DNA from: Turritopsis dohrnii
Lineage: Eukaryota; Cnidaria; Hydrozoa; Anthoathecata; Oceaniidae
Assembly (NCBI GenBank): GCA_027922465.2
Contig: BQMF02000041.1
Location: 992,001 to 1,056,000 of the forward strand
DNA: 64,000 nt
Reading direction: 5' to 3'
Part shown: one piece after another, positions 48,325 to 60,979 of the stretch
Position numbering within the stretch: position 1 is the stretch's first letter
Layout: every line of letters starts with the position of its first letter
Program-made: the position numbers and the translations under genes
Notes under the pieces: model-generated
What the model was told of the DNA's origin: nothing
The model's database searches: none
Seen by the model: the letters and a program-made list of their open reading frames with translations, nothing else

Positions 48325-51300
48325 ATGAATGTCGAGGAAACCGAAGCTTTGAATGCTAATGCAGGCGAAAAGGAAAGGTACAAATACTGCCTTTTTTCAT
48401 AAGAAACCAAACTTTATCTCATTTAAAGTTCATCTTGTGCTTGACAATTTGATTTCTATTATGTTTTTTTCTACAAGGCAATCACCAAAGCTCTTGTTGT
48501 TATCGGCTGCTGCAATCGCATCGCTTGGTGGGATATTGTTCGGATACGACATTGGTATGACAATTTTCAAACTAAACCCGATCAGCTTGATGAGCATGTT
48601 TTTAATAAACTTCTCTATTTTTAAGGCATCATTTCTGGTGCGATGTTGCTGCTGAGAAATCAGTTCAAATTATCATGTCATGATCAAGAAATGATCGTCA
48701 CTGCTCTTCTCTTTGGCGGTTTATTTGCATCACTAGTTGGAGGTTTGTTACCATTTCAAATTCCCTTTTTGAATTTCTTGTACAATTTGATGTGGGTGAT
48801 GAATACATTTGAAGAATGGAGGTGATGGTATGTCAAAAAACTGCAGATACAACCATGCTCATAATTAAATAATAAGAGATGTATTTTAGGTCAGTTGCTG
48901 GATCAATTTGGACGGAAATTAACAATCATTTTAAATGCACTTGTGTTCATACTGGGAGCTTTGATCCTCTCTTTTTCTCGCTCCTATTCAATTTTCGTAA
49001 GTGCTGTTCTTAGTCATAATTAACCTAAAACCCAAGGATCAATGACAACAGTTATAGTTATTGAGAAAAATAATGTTTGTGTAACTTTAGGTAGTTGGCC
49101 GATTCATTCTTGGTTTTGGAGTATCACTATCCGCAGTTGCAGACTGTGTGTACATTTCAGAGATAGCTCCACCTGTGAGCAGATTATTTTGTTAAGATGA
49201 TTTGTTAGTTCATAATTGTTGATACCTTCAATTAAATACTCTTTTGAAAATTTTGTTGACAATTCTTTTCTTTTTCAAGAATATCCGTGGCTTGTTGGTT
49301 TCCTTGAATGAATTTGGTATAACAATCGGTTTATTACTTGCCTATTTAATCAATTACCTGCTGTTTAATACTGAGAATGGATGGTAAGTGCATTTCACTT
49401 TTTTTTTTCTTGTTCTTTTCTATGTTGAACTTCTTTTTGTTTGATGCTATATTACATGAATGTTTTTTACTTGTTTTTCATGTTAACACGCAGGCGCTAC
49501 ATGTTTGGTATTTCGTCCCTCCCCGCACTTCTACAAGTATTTGGAATGTTGTTTCTGCCTGAAAGCCCAAGATGGTTAATCACACAGGGAAAGGAGAAGA
49601 AGGTATCTATATTGCTATCAAATTGTAAGAACACTCAAAGTCTCTATGCATCTATGACACAAGTAACACAATCACGTATTTCATGCTTTTTCTATAACAA
49701 TATAATGGAAATTTCTTATCAAAAGATAATGATTTTTGGACGTATATTGTTTGAAATGTGCCCACTGGCCTGAGATCTTTCAATTTGCAAAATTGCTCCA
49801 AAGTAGACAAGCATCAACTACCATGGAAATAATATTGTAGAATGAATTTTAAAGAATGATTAACCAAAATGTCCTTACAAGTTAGATTATTACGAATGCC
49901 TAGTCCTTCTACAAGTGGACAATAACTTTTGATGTAACAACCAACCAAAAAGGGGTAATGTTAGCAAAATTGAAAATGCTAGCAAAATTGACCAAAAAAA
50001 TCTGCTCAACTGCCTGTTCCTCTCTACTTCCAACCATCCTTTGAGCGTTCCACTCTTGGGAATTATTTGTAAATACTGAAACCATTATGATCTAGGCAGT
50101 TGACCTAATGACCATGTTGTGGCCAAAGATTGACGCCAAGAAAGAATGTGACCGCTTGAAAGCTAATTTATCTTCAGAAAGTGTATGTCTTGATTTTTCT
50201 TTGTGGTTGTTGTTAATTTTAGTATTTTCTGATCTGATTCATTAAGGCATTCTTCACAGACGGCTTTATTGCTGGTTTATGTTTTAGAATTACAATATTC
50301 TGGAATTGTTTGGCAAACGTGAAAATTTACGTATGAGGATGTTTATAGCCGTTGGGATTATTTTCTTTCAACAGGTAAGATTTCCTAGCATAATGTGTTT
50401 TTTCGTTTTCATGATCATCTTCGAACATCATCCTAAAGAAGGTATTTGTATCATAAGGAATGTCTTTCCATCTCACAAACTCTGAGATAATTTTAGATTA
50501 GAAATACAAATTCCTGCATTCCCAAAACGTGAATATTTTGATGTTTGCCCGATGAACTCTTTAAAACCGATTATTAAGTTCTCTATAAGACACTATTTCA
50601 TGGTAAACAATTATATAGAAACTCAAACATTGACGTCTGTGAAGAAAAAACCGTTACCATGAACTAACACCATGTTGAGTTTCAATTCATTCAACGTCAC
50701 CGATCATTTCAATATGATCAAATCTGAGAGAACCTTGCCAAGATAACACTGCTTCCTCATTACCTATTCTACTGTGTTTATCACATATTTTTTTGTAAAA
50801 GTTCTCGAATACATTTAAGAAGAGTAAGTCTTTTAAGTTCTTTTCTCTAGTTAACTGGCCAACCGACTGTCTTGTATTACGCCCCTGCTTTATTCAAAAC
50901 GCTTGGTTTCGATAAGGGCGTATCTGCAACTCTTGCAACTGTTGGTCTTGGAGCAGTGAAAGTAAGTGCTTGGTACCTCCACTAGATAAACTCATCTCGT
51001 ATAATTTACTTAACATGTGCATAACTTGGCTGTCTTCACTCTAGGTTTTGTTCACGCTTATCACATTGTGCACTGTTGACAAATTAGGTAATGTTTACCT
51101 TTTCTCTTGATGTGACTCGGACCTTAAATTGATGTTAGTTCTTAGTCTTATATCGGTTACAAGCGTTCATTATTTTTACGCTGTTGTCATTTAGGGCGGC
51201 GTAGGTTTCTCATATTGGGCGCTTTAATTATGACAGCTAGCCTGGTCACACTGAGTGCACTTACGTTCGAAAATTTACAAGCTAGGCCGAGATGCAATGA

Positions 51301-52553
51301 AGTTGAAACAAAGCAATGTCTTAATGCGTCAACTTACAATGACACTAGCATAAGGTCAATCAATGCAACTTTGTCCCCACTTCCTTTCAACGTATCCACA
51401 ACTCGTCATACAAGAATGTTTAATGACGTGAAAAGAAATTGCTCTGTTCGTGACGGTGATGAAGGCGTTGCTATCAAGAACGCAAGTATCTCCAGTCCGG
51501 TGAAATACACATGTTTGTTGGCACTCATGTTTTTTGTGATTGGTTACGCTGTTGGGTATGGACCGAGTACGTGATTTTTTTTGGAGTGATAATCTTTGAA
51601 CTATTTTTTGAAGAAACACTTTCAAATTCTCTACATGCATTTTTGCTAAACCCTGATTGTTTTTGTAGTGTCCTGGTTAATTTTATCTGAAATCTTTCCA
51701 ACCGCCGTTAAAGGCCGTGCGGTGGCGATTGCCACAAGTGTGAATTGGGGAACAAATATCTTGATATCAATGACGTTTTTGGATATTCTCGGTAAGGACC
51801 TCGTCAATTTTCTTCAGCATTGATAACATTGGTTACGCTTCTTTGCTTCCTTGATGACGTCAATTTATTCATTACTTCAGTGTCGATTGGTACGTTTTGG
51901 ACGTTTTTGATCTATGCTATGATTGGTGTTCTCTCCATATTTTTCCTGTGCAATTTCGTACCGGAAACCAAAGGCAAGTCCTTGGAAATGATCACTGAAG
52001 AGCTCAATATGAGGTAATGATGAGGATAAACATTTTTTTGATTAATGGATAAATTATATCCATTTGTATTAGGGCAAAAAATTCACTTCATAATTGACAA
52101 TTTAAAAAGCTTTTGTGAGGAACTGCATCAGATAAGGAAATCCATAAAATTGCGTACGTCTCTTGACCCCCCTGAAACATCAACAACAATTTGGAGTAAC
52201 ATGAGGTGGTCACGTGACTCCAAATGTTGTTGTTGTTGTTGTTGGCTAAGTTTTGTAAACAGCCTTGTAGTTTCGGTATTTCAGTAAATGAGTATCTGGG
52301 CATACGATGTTTCTGATAATGACAATAAATTTTCAATCGATTCTGATCATATCTTAGCATCAAATTGCGTAGTTGCAAATGAAAATCATTTCTAAACAAA
52401 TCCTTTTAATCCTTTAGTACTTTAAGTTGCGGACCAATCAAATGCTGCGTTCGTGGTCACGTGTTGTTAGTGGACGATGAGAACGACGTGCTATTGGATG
52501 ATCAAGACGATGACTGGGAAGATGTGGGCAAAGTTGCAGAAGAATCATTATAG
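48325..52553 (+). CDS. SLC2A12: GLUT12-like facilitated sugar transporter (SLC2 family)
   Basis: Major-facilitator sugar porter, 12 predicted helices, plasma or endomembrane. Fifteen exons: 48325-48377, 48478-48554, 48626-48742, 48890-48996, 49091-49174, 49280-49383, 49494-49602, 50096-50182, 50288-50374, 50851-50961, 51045-51087, 51195-51566, 51669-51791, 51881-52013, 52418-52553, giving 580 aa with all junctions in phase. Sugar-porter motifs: [10 protein letters not shown] in helix 1, DQFGRK (about 87-92), ISEIAPP, PESPRWL (203-209), [14 protein letters not shown] (from 274), DKLGRRR and PETKGKSLE (from 519). GQPTVLYYA and a very large loop between helices 9 and 10 place it with GLUT10/GLUT12 (class III). 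That loop (about 352-435) has six N-glycosylation sequons. The tail is acidic ([10 protein letters not shown]). Substrate, glucose versus other hexoses, cannot be told from sequence. Confidence 0.92.
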
Positions 52554-54174
52554 TGATAATTTTAGTCAATTTGTTTATATTGTTCATTTTTATTTATAAT
52601 TTGTATTGTATTTCTTTTGTTTTATTTTTTTTCTTTTTCTAGTCCATTTTTTTTTACTTCGACCCAATGCTTTAGTGAAGTTAAAGATAATGAACTGTTA
52701 TATGCGGAGCTGAGGGTTGCACTATAATGCTGATGTCAGTAGAAAAAGAACAATTGAGAAATGATCTGGGAACGAACAGCTGTTTATTATTAACAATGCG
52801 CTCAAACAAAGTAAAAAAAAAATGATTGGCTTCCTCGTGGAGATTATCTCACAAGAAAACTGTTGACACACTTTTTTCTCGACCTTACGATAGTTCATTA
52901 TCTTTAACATCGTATCATCGAAACTGAAAGGAGCTGCTCATGATCGTCTAACGAACTATAGAAAAACATTTTTTTCTTTTTACCGTATTTTCATGCCGCT
53001 GTAAGTTGGTTATTTTTAGCATTGAGCATGCTAAACACCAATTGACGTCAGCTGATATTTCTATAAGGACATTACTCATCTTCTCCCCCTGCTGTTTTCA
53101 AAGGAACTGTTTAATTTGCATGGACTGAATGGAAAGAGCATTGGAGGCAGAGGTAGAAGATAAAATATACTATACCGTATTTGCTCTAACAAACATGGGC
53201 TTTTTACGCTACATCTACATGACTGAGAACACGTCTTTTCCGCCCAGAAGAGCTGGAAGCGATACTTTTAGAAAGCAACTAAACACCATCCAATAACATT
53301 TTAACTTTCTGATAGATACCGATTAAATTCCTCCGTGGCGTTCAATTGAGGAAAAACGCTAAAAATGCCACGTGACTTCTGTAACCGAATTAGAAAATTG
53401 ATATTTTTATCTATCCTGCTTGCTGAAATGAAGCGCGTACTAGTATCAATTTTGAATTAGCGCCCCATAGATTTGAGGGCGTATTATTTTACATTTTTCA
53501 AAAGAATATACTCAAGAAATTACAATTTACCTCCAGAAAAGAAAGATAAAAACAATTTTCTGAAAATTAATATCTCCAATAGAGGACAACGTTTTTCAGT
53601 CAGGAGAAGGGTTTCGAATCATTTTAAATTTTTTTTTATTATACGAGAAGGCGTTATTTCATTAGAAGAGAGTTTATCTTGTACAGTTTTTCAACGGTCA
53701 TTGATATGAATAAACTAGATCATAGAAAAAACCGGATGTCTGCTCCGTCAGAAATGTCATGATTACTGATAGGAAGTCAGGGAAATGTCGGAAAACTTCG
53801 CTATTTCTTGTATTGTCAGGAATATGTCAGGAATGTATATCTGTGATTAACACTGCTTTATATTCTTTCTTTACATTTCAAAGATAAGTAACTGAAAAAT
53901 GTGTGAAACGTCAGGAATTTTGGTCAAAAAATGTCAGGAAAATTTGGACTGACTGCATTTGATTGCGTCTTCAAATACCTTTTCTTCTTCTTGCGTCTTC
54001 AAATATGTTTTCATTCAAGTCACTATCCAATTCTTCGAGGTCTGTCTTTCAACGAATAACCCATTCTAACATAATTTTCAAAAAAAACTCGATAATCAGT
54101 CGAAGTTCCAAGAAAGTTTGTCGTCTTCCATTTTTTCTTTGATATCTTCCTTTTGTACTGGCCACACGAAACGT
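52554..54174. other. Intergenic region after the GLUT gene
   Basis: No gene supported. Around 53750-53950 there are repeated 'atgtcagga' words in a segment that begins GGATGTCTGCTCCGTCAGAA, similar in style to hAT-type MITEs; the far end is not clear. Confidence 0.45.
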
Positions 54175-54510
54175 CTAGGCATATATTCGTATGTCGCCGA
54201 TCTCAATATCTTCTTTCTTCCGTTTCTCATCTTTTCTTTTTAATCTCGTAAGCCTGGACAAAGAACATTTGTAATTACACGTTAATTTAGCCTGCAAACA
54301 AATCATGTTTTCTTCAATCGATCCACTCATCTGTGTGCACATTTCATACGATGCTTCACACACGGAACCACACGAACGTGTCTTTTTAATCGATTCTTTC
54401 CCGCCATTAATCAAGTTTTTAAAACCGCGAAATTCCATTGGCTTACATTCCAGGACAGCAACTATGACCATAAAGAAAACGAGATTCCGAAAATACTTGT
54501 CCCAAAACAT
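54175..54510 (-). CDS. Small secreted cysteine-rich protein
   Basis: Single-exon ORF of 111 aa, not recognised. Residues about 6-21 are hydrophobic (NLVFFMVIVAVL) and read as a signal peptide. The mature part has six cysteines, C47, C51, C58, C71, C78 and C82, spaced C-x3-C-x6-C-x12-C-x6-C-x3-C, a mirror-symmetric pattern suited to a disulfide-stapled helical hairpin. The tail (86-104) is strongly basic (LKRKDEKRKK) and could hold proprotein-convertase sites. Secreted peptides of this size in cnidarians include antimicrobial, venom and structural types; the sequence does not decide. No introns or neighbours help. It could be a chance ORF, but signal peptide plus ordered cysteines argue against that. 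Confidence 0.55.
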   Translation of the reverse strand: MFWDKYFRNLVFFMVIVAVLECKPMEFRGFKNLINGGKESIKKTRSCGSVCEASYEMCTQMSGSIEENMICLQAKLTCNYKCSLSRLTRLKRKDEKRKKEDIEIGDIRIYA

Positions 54511-54779
54511 TTTTTGACTCCACGAAACGCAAGTATGTTTGTTTGTTTGTTTTGACCTACATTGTTATCAGCTCGCATAACAAAACTATCTAAACCAACT
54601 TCTTTTTATTTGATTTCTTATATATTTTCCACTTCATAATCTGCTTAATCCTCATAATTAGCCATTATGTAATGAAATCTTTACGATCGTTATCAGGATT
54701 GTAGGAAGGTTTATTATAGTTAGACGCTTTCAGCTGCTCGAACGGCCTTGATCATTTTTTTGGAATTTAATGAAATTAC

Positions 54780-55755
54780 TATACGCATTTTTTTTTTATA
54801 AGAAGAATTTTATAAGAACACGAGCCTCAGATTTGGCCAAAAAATAAGAACAAAATAAGAACAACCTGAGGCTCAAATTATTGTTCCAAAAATTAAGAAC
54901 AGCCTGAGCTTCGATTTTCTTGTAAAATAAGAACAATTCGTGATGACAATTCTTTCTTTGGTAAATGATTGAAAAGTTTATTGCTTTTTTCCTTTTTTTT
55001 CCACCTTCAATAAGTGTGCGAATGGGTCAATACCGAACAGTGACCATGCTTTTCACTAGTTGTTTAGATTTATTAATTTCGCTAGTATATCGAAGTATTG
55101 GTATCGTCGTTCTATGTATCTCCGTGACATTTTGGACGATCTCACTAAAGTAAATAATTGCATATAAAAGCCATGTCCGCACACATCTTAGCAATAAAAT
55201 CTTTTGCAGGCTGACTAACGAGCTAAATTTGGACCAAATTTTGAAAGTTCTCCAATTTTCATAAACATTTGCACAAAGCACAATTGAAAGGTGCTGATTT
55301 CGAATTTGACAGTCATTTTTTCAAATTTGGCCAAAATTTGGCAATTTGGCAATGCTATATATAATTGTTGAGAGTAGATTTGTGTAATTGTGACACAGTC
55401 TTGAAGACTTTAAGCCAAATTTGAGACGAATAAGTTTTGATGTATTTGTTTTGTATAATTGCGAGTTGAAATTCTGCTACCGTTATCAACTATTGTATCT
55501 CGCACTTCTATGAACAGTATATATTTGTTAGAATTGTGAGAATGCAATATAGCGAAATTTTCGACTTCCAAGTCGTCTTGTTTTTATTTTACTGGAAGTT
55601 CCATAAATAGGAACAAAACGAGGCTGAAATCTGAAAACGTGTTCTTAAAGCTAAGAACAAAATAAGAACAATTCAGTCTGAAAAAGGCTCAAAAAATAAG
55701 AACAGCCAACCTCAGGTCAGATTTTACTGGTTCTTATAAAAAAAAGCGTGTATAT
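54780..55755. mobile_element. Non-autonomous element with AAATAAGAACA subterminal words
   Basis: Short inverted ends (about TTTTTTTTATAAGAA at 54788-54803 and its complement at 55733-55746). Inside each end, the word AAAATAAGAACA next to CCTGAGGCT-type sequence recurs several times (54840-54950 and 55655-55730). The middle (55220-55350) resembles the dispersed repeat at 960-1090. No protein. Confidence 0.5.
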
Positions 55756-57872
55756 CGATTGAATTCGTTTAACCAACTTAGTTCTTAAGCCAAAAGACTT
55801 CTGAAAGTCTCCTGGTGTCTCTTGTTTAAATGACCTGATCAAGTACAATACTTCAACAACATATGTTGTCATGGGAAAAGCCTACATTGCCAACCTCGTA
55901 CCCAGGGTTTCTTGCCTTTTCAATATACGGACGGGTACGAGGTTGCTACATTGTCTAATTGGTTCAGACAGTTAAAAACTCTTCTCCTAGTGGAGTAGTT
56001 AGCAAAATTTTCATCAAAAATCCGCGAATTTTTTTGTGTGTTAACAAACACTATATATCAGCGATTGAATGAAATTTCCTCAGTTCGGACAGAGAGAAAT
56101 CATATATGAAGAAGTGATAAGCTCATTAAATACCCACGTTGAGAATTTTTTTATGTACTCACAACTTGAATTTTGAGGGAAATCTTCCTAATTAATGGCC
56201 GTATTTTGCAAAAGATAAGTCTTTACATATACGAAAGGCACATTTATTATTAATTCAAGCATTTTAATTTTACTCAACTTAGCGGGGATTATAACGCCCA
56301 AATGTTGTTTATTGAATCAAGAAAATAGTAGAAAAGATGTGTAACAAACAGTAAGGTAATTTCCGTTTCTGATGCATATATGATGTCATGATGCTTTGAG
56401 CATTTTGCTCTTTATTCTCAAACTTTAGAAGGGTTTCTTATTAAAACTTATCCTTATGAAATTTCCATACTCTGTGAGACGACCATGCAGACCATTGAAA
56501 CGGTTTATCTATCTTGAATATCACTTTTGTCAATTTTTGTTCAGACATCGTTTCAACGTATTTTACAGAAGTGCTTTAGTGCCATATTCTTGCTTCTCTA
56601 TAAAAATTATTATGTGAAATTATGTGAAAATATTACACCCAGCACTACTGGGTAAGATTTTCCATTTTATTGTCTGCACATGCGCATAACGCAACATTAT
56701 ACTTGCAAGATAACAGCGATGCAGAAAAATATTCCTCATTTTTCTTCACCATTCGTAGTTTTCATCTTATTGTACACACTGGTATACACTATATTGCACT
56801 GCAAGTCGTGTCTCGTGCCAACGTAACATCGCACACGTCAAGTCATGTTCACCCAAGACAATTTTTAGGAGAAACTAGAGGATTGAAAATAGGTTTGAAA
56901 TAATTAAAAAATAAAAAAAAAATTTCAGGTTAGAAATTTCTCGGTGGAAAAATTGGAAAAAATCAAACTTTACTTCACATAGAAATTCTTGGGATAAAAA
57001 CTAAAAAAGCGCTGCTGCGACTCCGTACCCTGCTTACGTAACTTTAACATTGATGGCATTTGAATACCTCAGCTCACGTGTACATATTATAAATTTCAAT
57101 CAAGAAAACGTAAATGAACGAAGTAATTACGTACAAAGTTCGGCATCTCTTTTTTCTCTTCATAAAGCGACAGCTACCTATAGAAAAAAAAAACAGGAAA
57201 AACTGGTCGATGGTAAAAAGGCTCATTAAACAGCCTGCATATCTCCGCCTTCCTGTGCTCACAAAATAGCTGAATTGTTCTTGGTGACGTGACTATGGGA
57301 TTAAAAATATGTTTCTTCCACATTCTTTGAATGCCATGTATTGAGAAGTCTATTTTACATGCACAACAGGAGGTGGTCATTAGCTCGGATGTATAGGTGT
57401 TAGGTGTTTTCTTTGAAATAGTTGAATTGGCCATCGTAAGCGTACGAATTCATGCTTCCCTGTATTGAGAGTTTTAATTCCTTACTGCTGTGAAGTGATA
57501 AATATATAACCAACTACTCACAAAAGACTTTCATCAGGTGGGTATTCGAGTATAAAGCTGGAAATTGAACATAGATAAGGAACGTTTTGATAAAATTAGT
57601 ATTGTTATTCATCTCGATAATCAAATCTGTGTGTTCCTATAATCGGATAGATGTATTTTCGTATTTGTTTGAAAGTACGAGGCAGCACGCTAGATTGCTC
57701 TCGCTAGCGCAAACAGAAGTAGCAAAGCTTAGATGGTAAAAGTTGTGATATATTTCGGCACACGCTTTCAAATTAGCCTTTCTAAATTCAACTATATAAA
57801 TCATCACCTTTCAAAATGCAGTGATAATCTCTTCGTTATTTATATCATTCTGTTATGCTATCATAAATGTAA

Positions 57873-57925
57873 TACGTGTCCGACGTCTTGTTACGTGTCC
57901 GACGTCCTGTTACGTGTCCGACGTC
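57873..57925. repeat. Tandem 19-bp repeat
   Basis: Nearly three copies of TACGTGTCCGACGTC(T/C)TGT. Confidence 0.85.
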
Positions 57926-58829
57926 AAAAAATAACTATCGTGATTCCGTAAGACTCTTTATCCTGAGCTTTCCATCGGTTTAGTAAGTTTCCCCTGTCGA
58001 ATTCGTTGTTCAAACACAAACAATTTCTGCTGATATCTACTACATGCAACTTCTTATACATCATTCAAAGCAAACATAGAATCATAGAAATACGAAAATT
58101 TGAATAGAGCTACAGTATGTTGTTATTCTATGTTTCTTTCGTATTTCTATGATAGAATACACCTACTGAGCTTTTTTGTAACCAAAAAAACATGCTCAAG
58201 TGGACCCAAATGACACGATGTATTCAAAAATGTTAGCCCAAGTTCTTGAAGCGCTAAATGAAAAGGCATACATTCCCTTCTTTGTGTCCTATGATTAAGG
58301 TTTTCCTCAGAAACTATACGATCAAAAAAACATTACTTTCTTTTTTTCTAGATCAGCTAACAGTCGCTGGAGGCCATCGTCATAATTCATTGTTCATAAT
58401 TCATTTCCCGGACGTTTAAACGTTAGCAAATTTCGCAGCGGAGCCAAAAATATAAAACAAAATCACAATGGAAAATATGAATCAAACTAAAGGACGGATT
58501 TTCTCTTGTGAGCGAAGATTGGTTTCAGGAAGTCGAAACCTATTTCGACTTTTGTTTTCGAAAGCATCCAGAGGGAAGAATGAAGAAACGATCGTACTTT
58601 GCTGTACTTTTCTTTCTTCTCTCTCTCCGCAGATCATTTTCAGCCAATCGGTTGAAGAATTTACTTCCCTCCCACATCCCTTCCTTAATTTTTTTTTTCT
58701 GTTTGTACATATATATTTGATACCCCTTGGAGTCTATCTTCATCTTTTTCTTCTTCTTCTTTTTTTTTAATAATATTTGATTTAATCTTGATTTAATCAA
58801 CCAATCAAAGGGCTTAAAGCTCCTGGATT

Positions 58830-60979
58830 AGCGCTTCTGAGTTGACAAGAGAAATGCCAACATCAGAAATGTCTTGCACACGCAGAGACCGTGAACCACG
58901 TATACATTCTTCGTTCTTCTGATAGCACCTTTTGATTTCTGAACAACCTCTATATCTCTGAGCGTTGAGGTCAAAGACCCGTAGATCCTAAAATGTTCGT
59001 TGACCAGGTGTCCAGAACCAAACAGCGCTAACGCCCAAATGAGCTTTGCTTCCAGTGGCAGCAGTCTTCTCTCTGAAATTCTCCCGATTTAAACACAACA
59101 GCATTGGTTCCTTCCTTACATCCACGCAGACTTCTTTGAGGAACAGCGCTGTGATGTCTCACACTTCATTATGTCTTGTGGAAACAAAGCCACCTTTCTT
59201 GCAAGACAGAGCATGAGCCACATCGTATTTGGCACCACAAGCACAAAACGTCAGTAACCTTGGGAGGACCTAATTGTATCTGATGCGTAGAGCATCCCAA
59301 AACTGCTCTTTATTCAGGTCGTACCCCTGATCTTGGAGAGGTAGTGTGGTTAGCCAGTTACTGCTGCCAATTTCCCGATTTATTACATTTTGGCATTTCT
59401 GCTTACTGGAGAGTTCATCATACACTTTCTGTAGTTTTCGCTCATCCGTTTTCTGCGCTGGTCTTTTATTTGCGGTTCCGTTACTTCTTCAAAATCTTCT
59501 TGGTTTTTCTTCAGAATTTTGGAGATTAGTTGCTTTGTTATTTTGCATGAGTTTTCAAACTCGAATGGAGCTGTTTCCTTTATTAAATTGATTCCCAGCC
59601 CTCCTAATCTTGGAGGTATAGAAATCAATTCACGTTCCATGTCATTGACGATATGTCCTCCTAAAATCGCTGGAAGAAACTTGTGTCTGACAACTTCCTC
59701 CAGCTCTTCGACATACTTTTCGAAGCCAGGAATGGTTCTCGAGCAGTACGTAAATTTGTGTTGGTAGCCTGCGACAAAGCAAGAGTAGGCTGCTTGAGGT
59801 GCTATCAAAGCTGTGTCTGATAGAAGTGTTATATGATATATCCATGTTCGTACTTCTCGCGTACAATAATCCGCCTTGAACCGATTACTTCCTATAACTG
59901 CTCCTAGATGACGCTCACCTTTCGCTGTTAACTGCACGTTGGACCCATCAAAGTAACTCTTGACTTCCGCGATCTTGTTATGCTTGACGATCAACCATGA
60001 TTTCTTTGGTTGTGGAAGGTATCCAAACAAAGATCCAATTTCGACCAGTTTGTCCCACCATCGTCTAAGTGAAGCAAATTTTACCAACAACAGTGAGATC
60101 ATCCGCAAATGCTACCATGCTGACGTTTAGTTGATCAAAAGCAATGATGTTGAGCATCATCTCAAGTAGTGGAGTAATACCAATCGCATATATCGCCATT
60201 CCCAACGGATCACCCTGCGTAGTACCATTGATTTCAGGAGATCCCTTATACTTTGGATGCAAAAATCTTGCGCCATCCATCTATCTGCATCCTTCCCAGA
60301 AGGACCGCAGCCTCCTTTCGTATTTTTCGCAGCCTTGAGAATCATCTCGTCATCGATTACGTCATATACCACCGGGTTTATTGTTTTTGTTGGGCCTCGC
60401 AATGCAATGTCTTCTTGAAAAGATGAACCGTTTGGATGTTTTTACTGTAAGATCTGAAGAGTTTCATCAAGAGCAGGATACCCCCAGACATATTGTTCGT
60501 GATAACTTTCATAGCATTGTTCATGTTTCCTTTAAGCATATCGTTCTTGAACTGCTGTGATATTGCCGCTATGTCCCTTTTACCCGATGGTTTGGGAAGT
60601 CTATTTTTTTCAGCTTCGTCAAACAGTGCCAAAAAATCTCCTCTCTTCCAGGTTGTAAGACGACACGCGAGGACCTCCACATGATCTTTACTTTTCGATG
60701 ATTTGTGTGGCTTTTGTAACAACAACACTGGCATTATATGCATAGCTTTTAATGCCATCTGTTTCAGTGGCGACTCTTCGTTCCACGATGTCAGAAGTCT
60801 GGTGATTTCGCGAATATAATTTTTTCCAGATTAGCCGTTGGGAAGCATAAATAAATTTTTTTCCAGAAGACAACTTTTTCGTAGTAAGCGTTTATATCAT
60901 GTTCTATTTCGCTTCCTCTACGCTTGTCCCAATAGAATTTTTCGAGTAAAGGTTCTGCTGCTTCTACCGAAAGCGTTAA
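58830..60979 (-). mobile_element. Decayed reverse-transcriptase element, 3' part
   Basis: Minus-strand coding remains of one retroelement. The order from its 3' end is a CACG...HALSC..GG...RH zinc-knuckle-like end (about 59165-59260), the thumb/connection part (59383-60108, with PKKSWLIVKH and HLGAVIGSNRF), the catalytic palm (60065-60280, FADDLTVVG) and upstream RT pieces to 60979. Proteins with this combination are common in cnidarian and other marine invertebrate genomes. I cannot decide between a tyrosine-recombinase (DIRS-like) and a LINE-like element from this part. Confidence 0.7.
59383..60280 (-). pseudogene. Reverse transcriptase pseudogene (catalytic core)
   Basis: Two frames overlap at 60065-60108 where a frameshift splits the polymerase: 60280-60065 carries the FADD catalytic box, and 60108-59383 carries the downstream region. 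Further stops lie below (a TAG at about 59276 and a TGA at about 59160 in the zinc-knuckle part), and pieces at 60157-60402 and 60378-60758 lie in other frames. The enzyme cannot be made as a single product from this copy. Confidence 0.75.

Larger units (their letters stand above)
54511..58829. other. Gene-poor interval with repeats
   Basis: Contains the inverted-repeat element at 54780-55755 and a tandem array near 57.9 kb. The pair of frames at 58468-58770 and 58508-58720 changes character across a T-rich run and shows no family resemblance, so it is not called as a gene. Confidence 0.5.

Noticed and set aside
58468..58770. Plus-strand frame of 100 codons with a hydrophobic end
   Set aside because: The hydrophobic part comes from a T-rich simple run, and adjacent coding-like pieces are in another frame.
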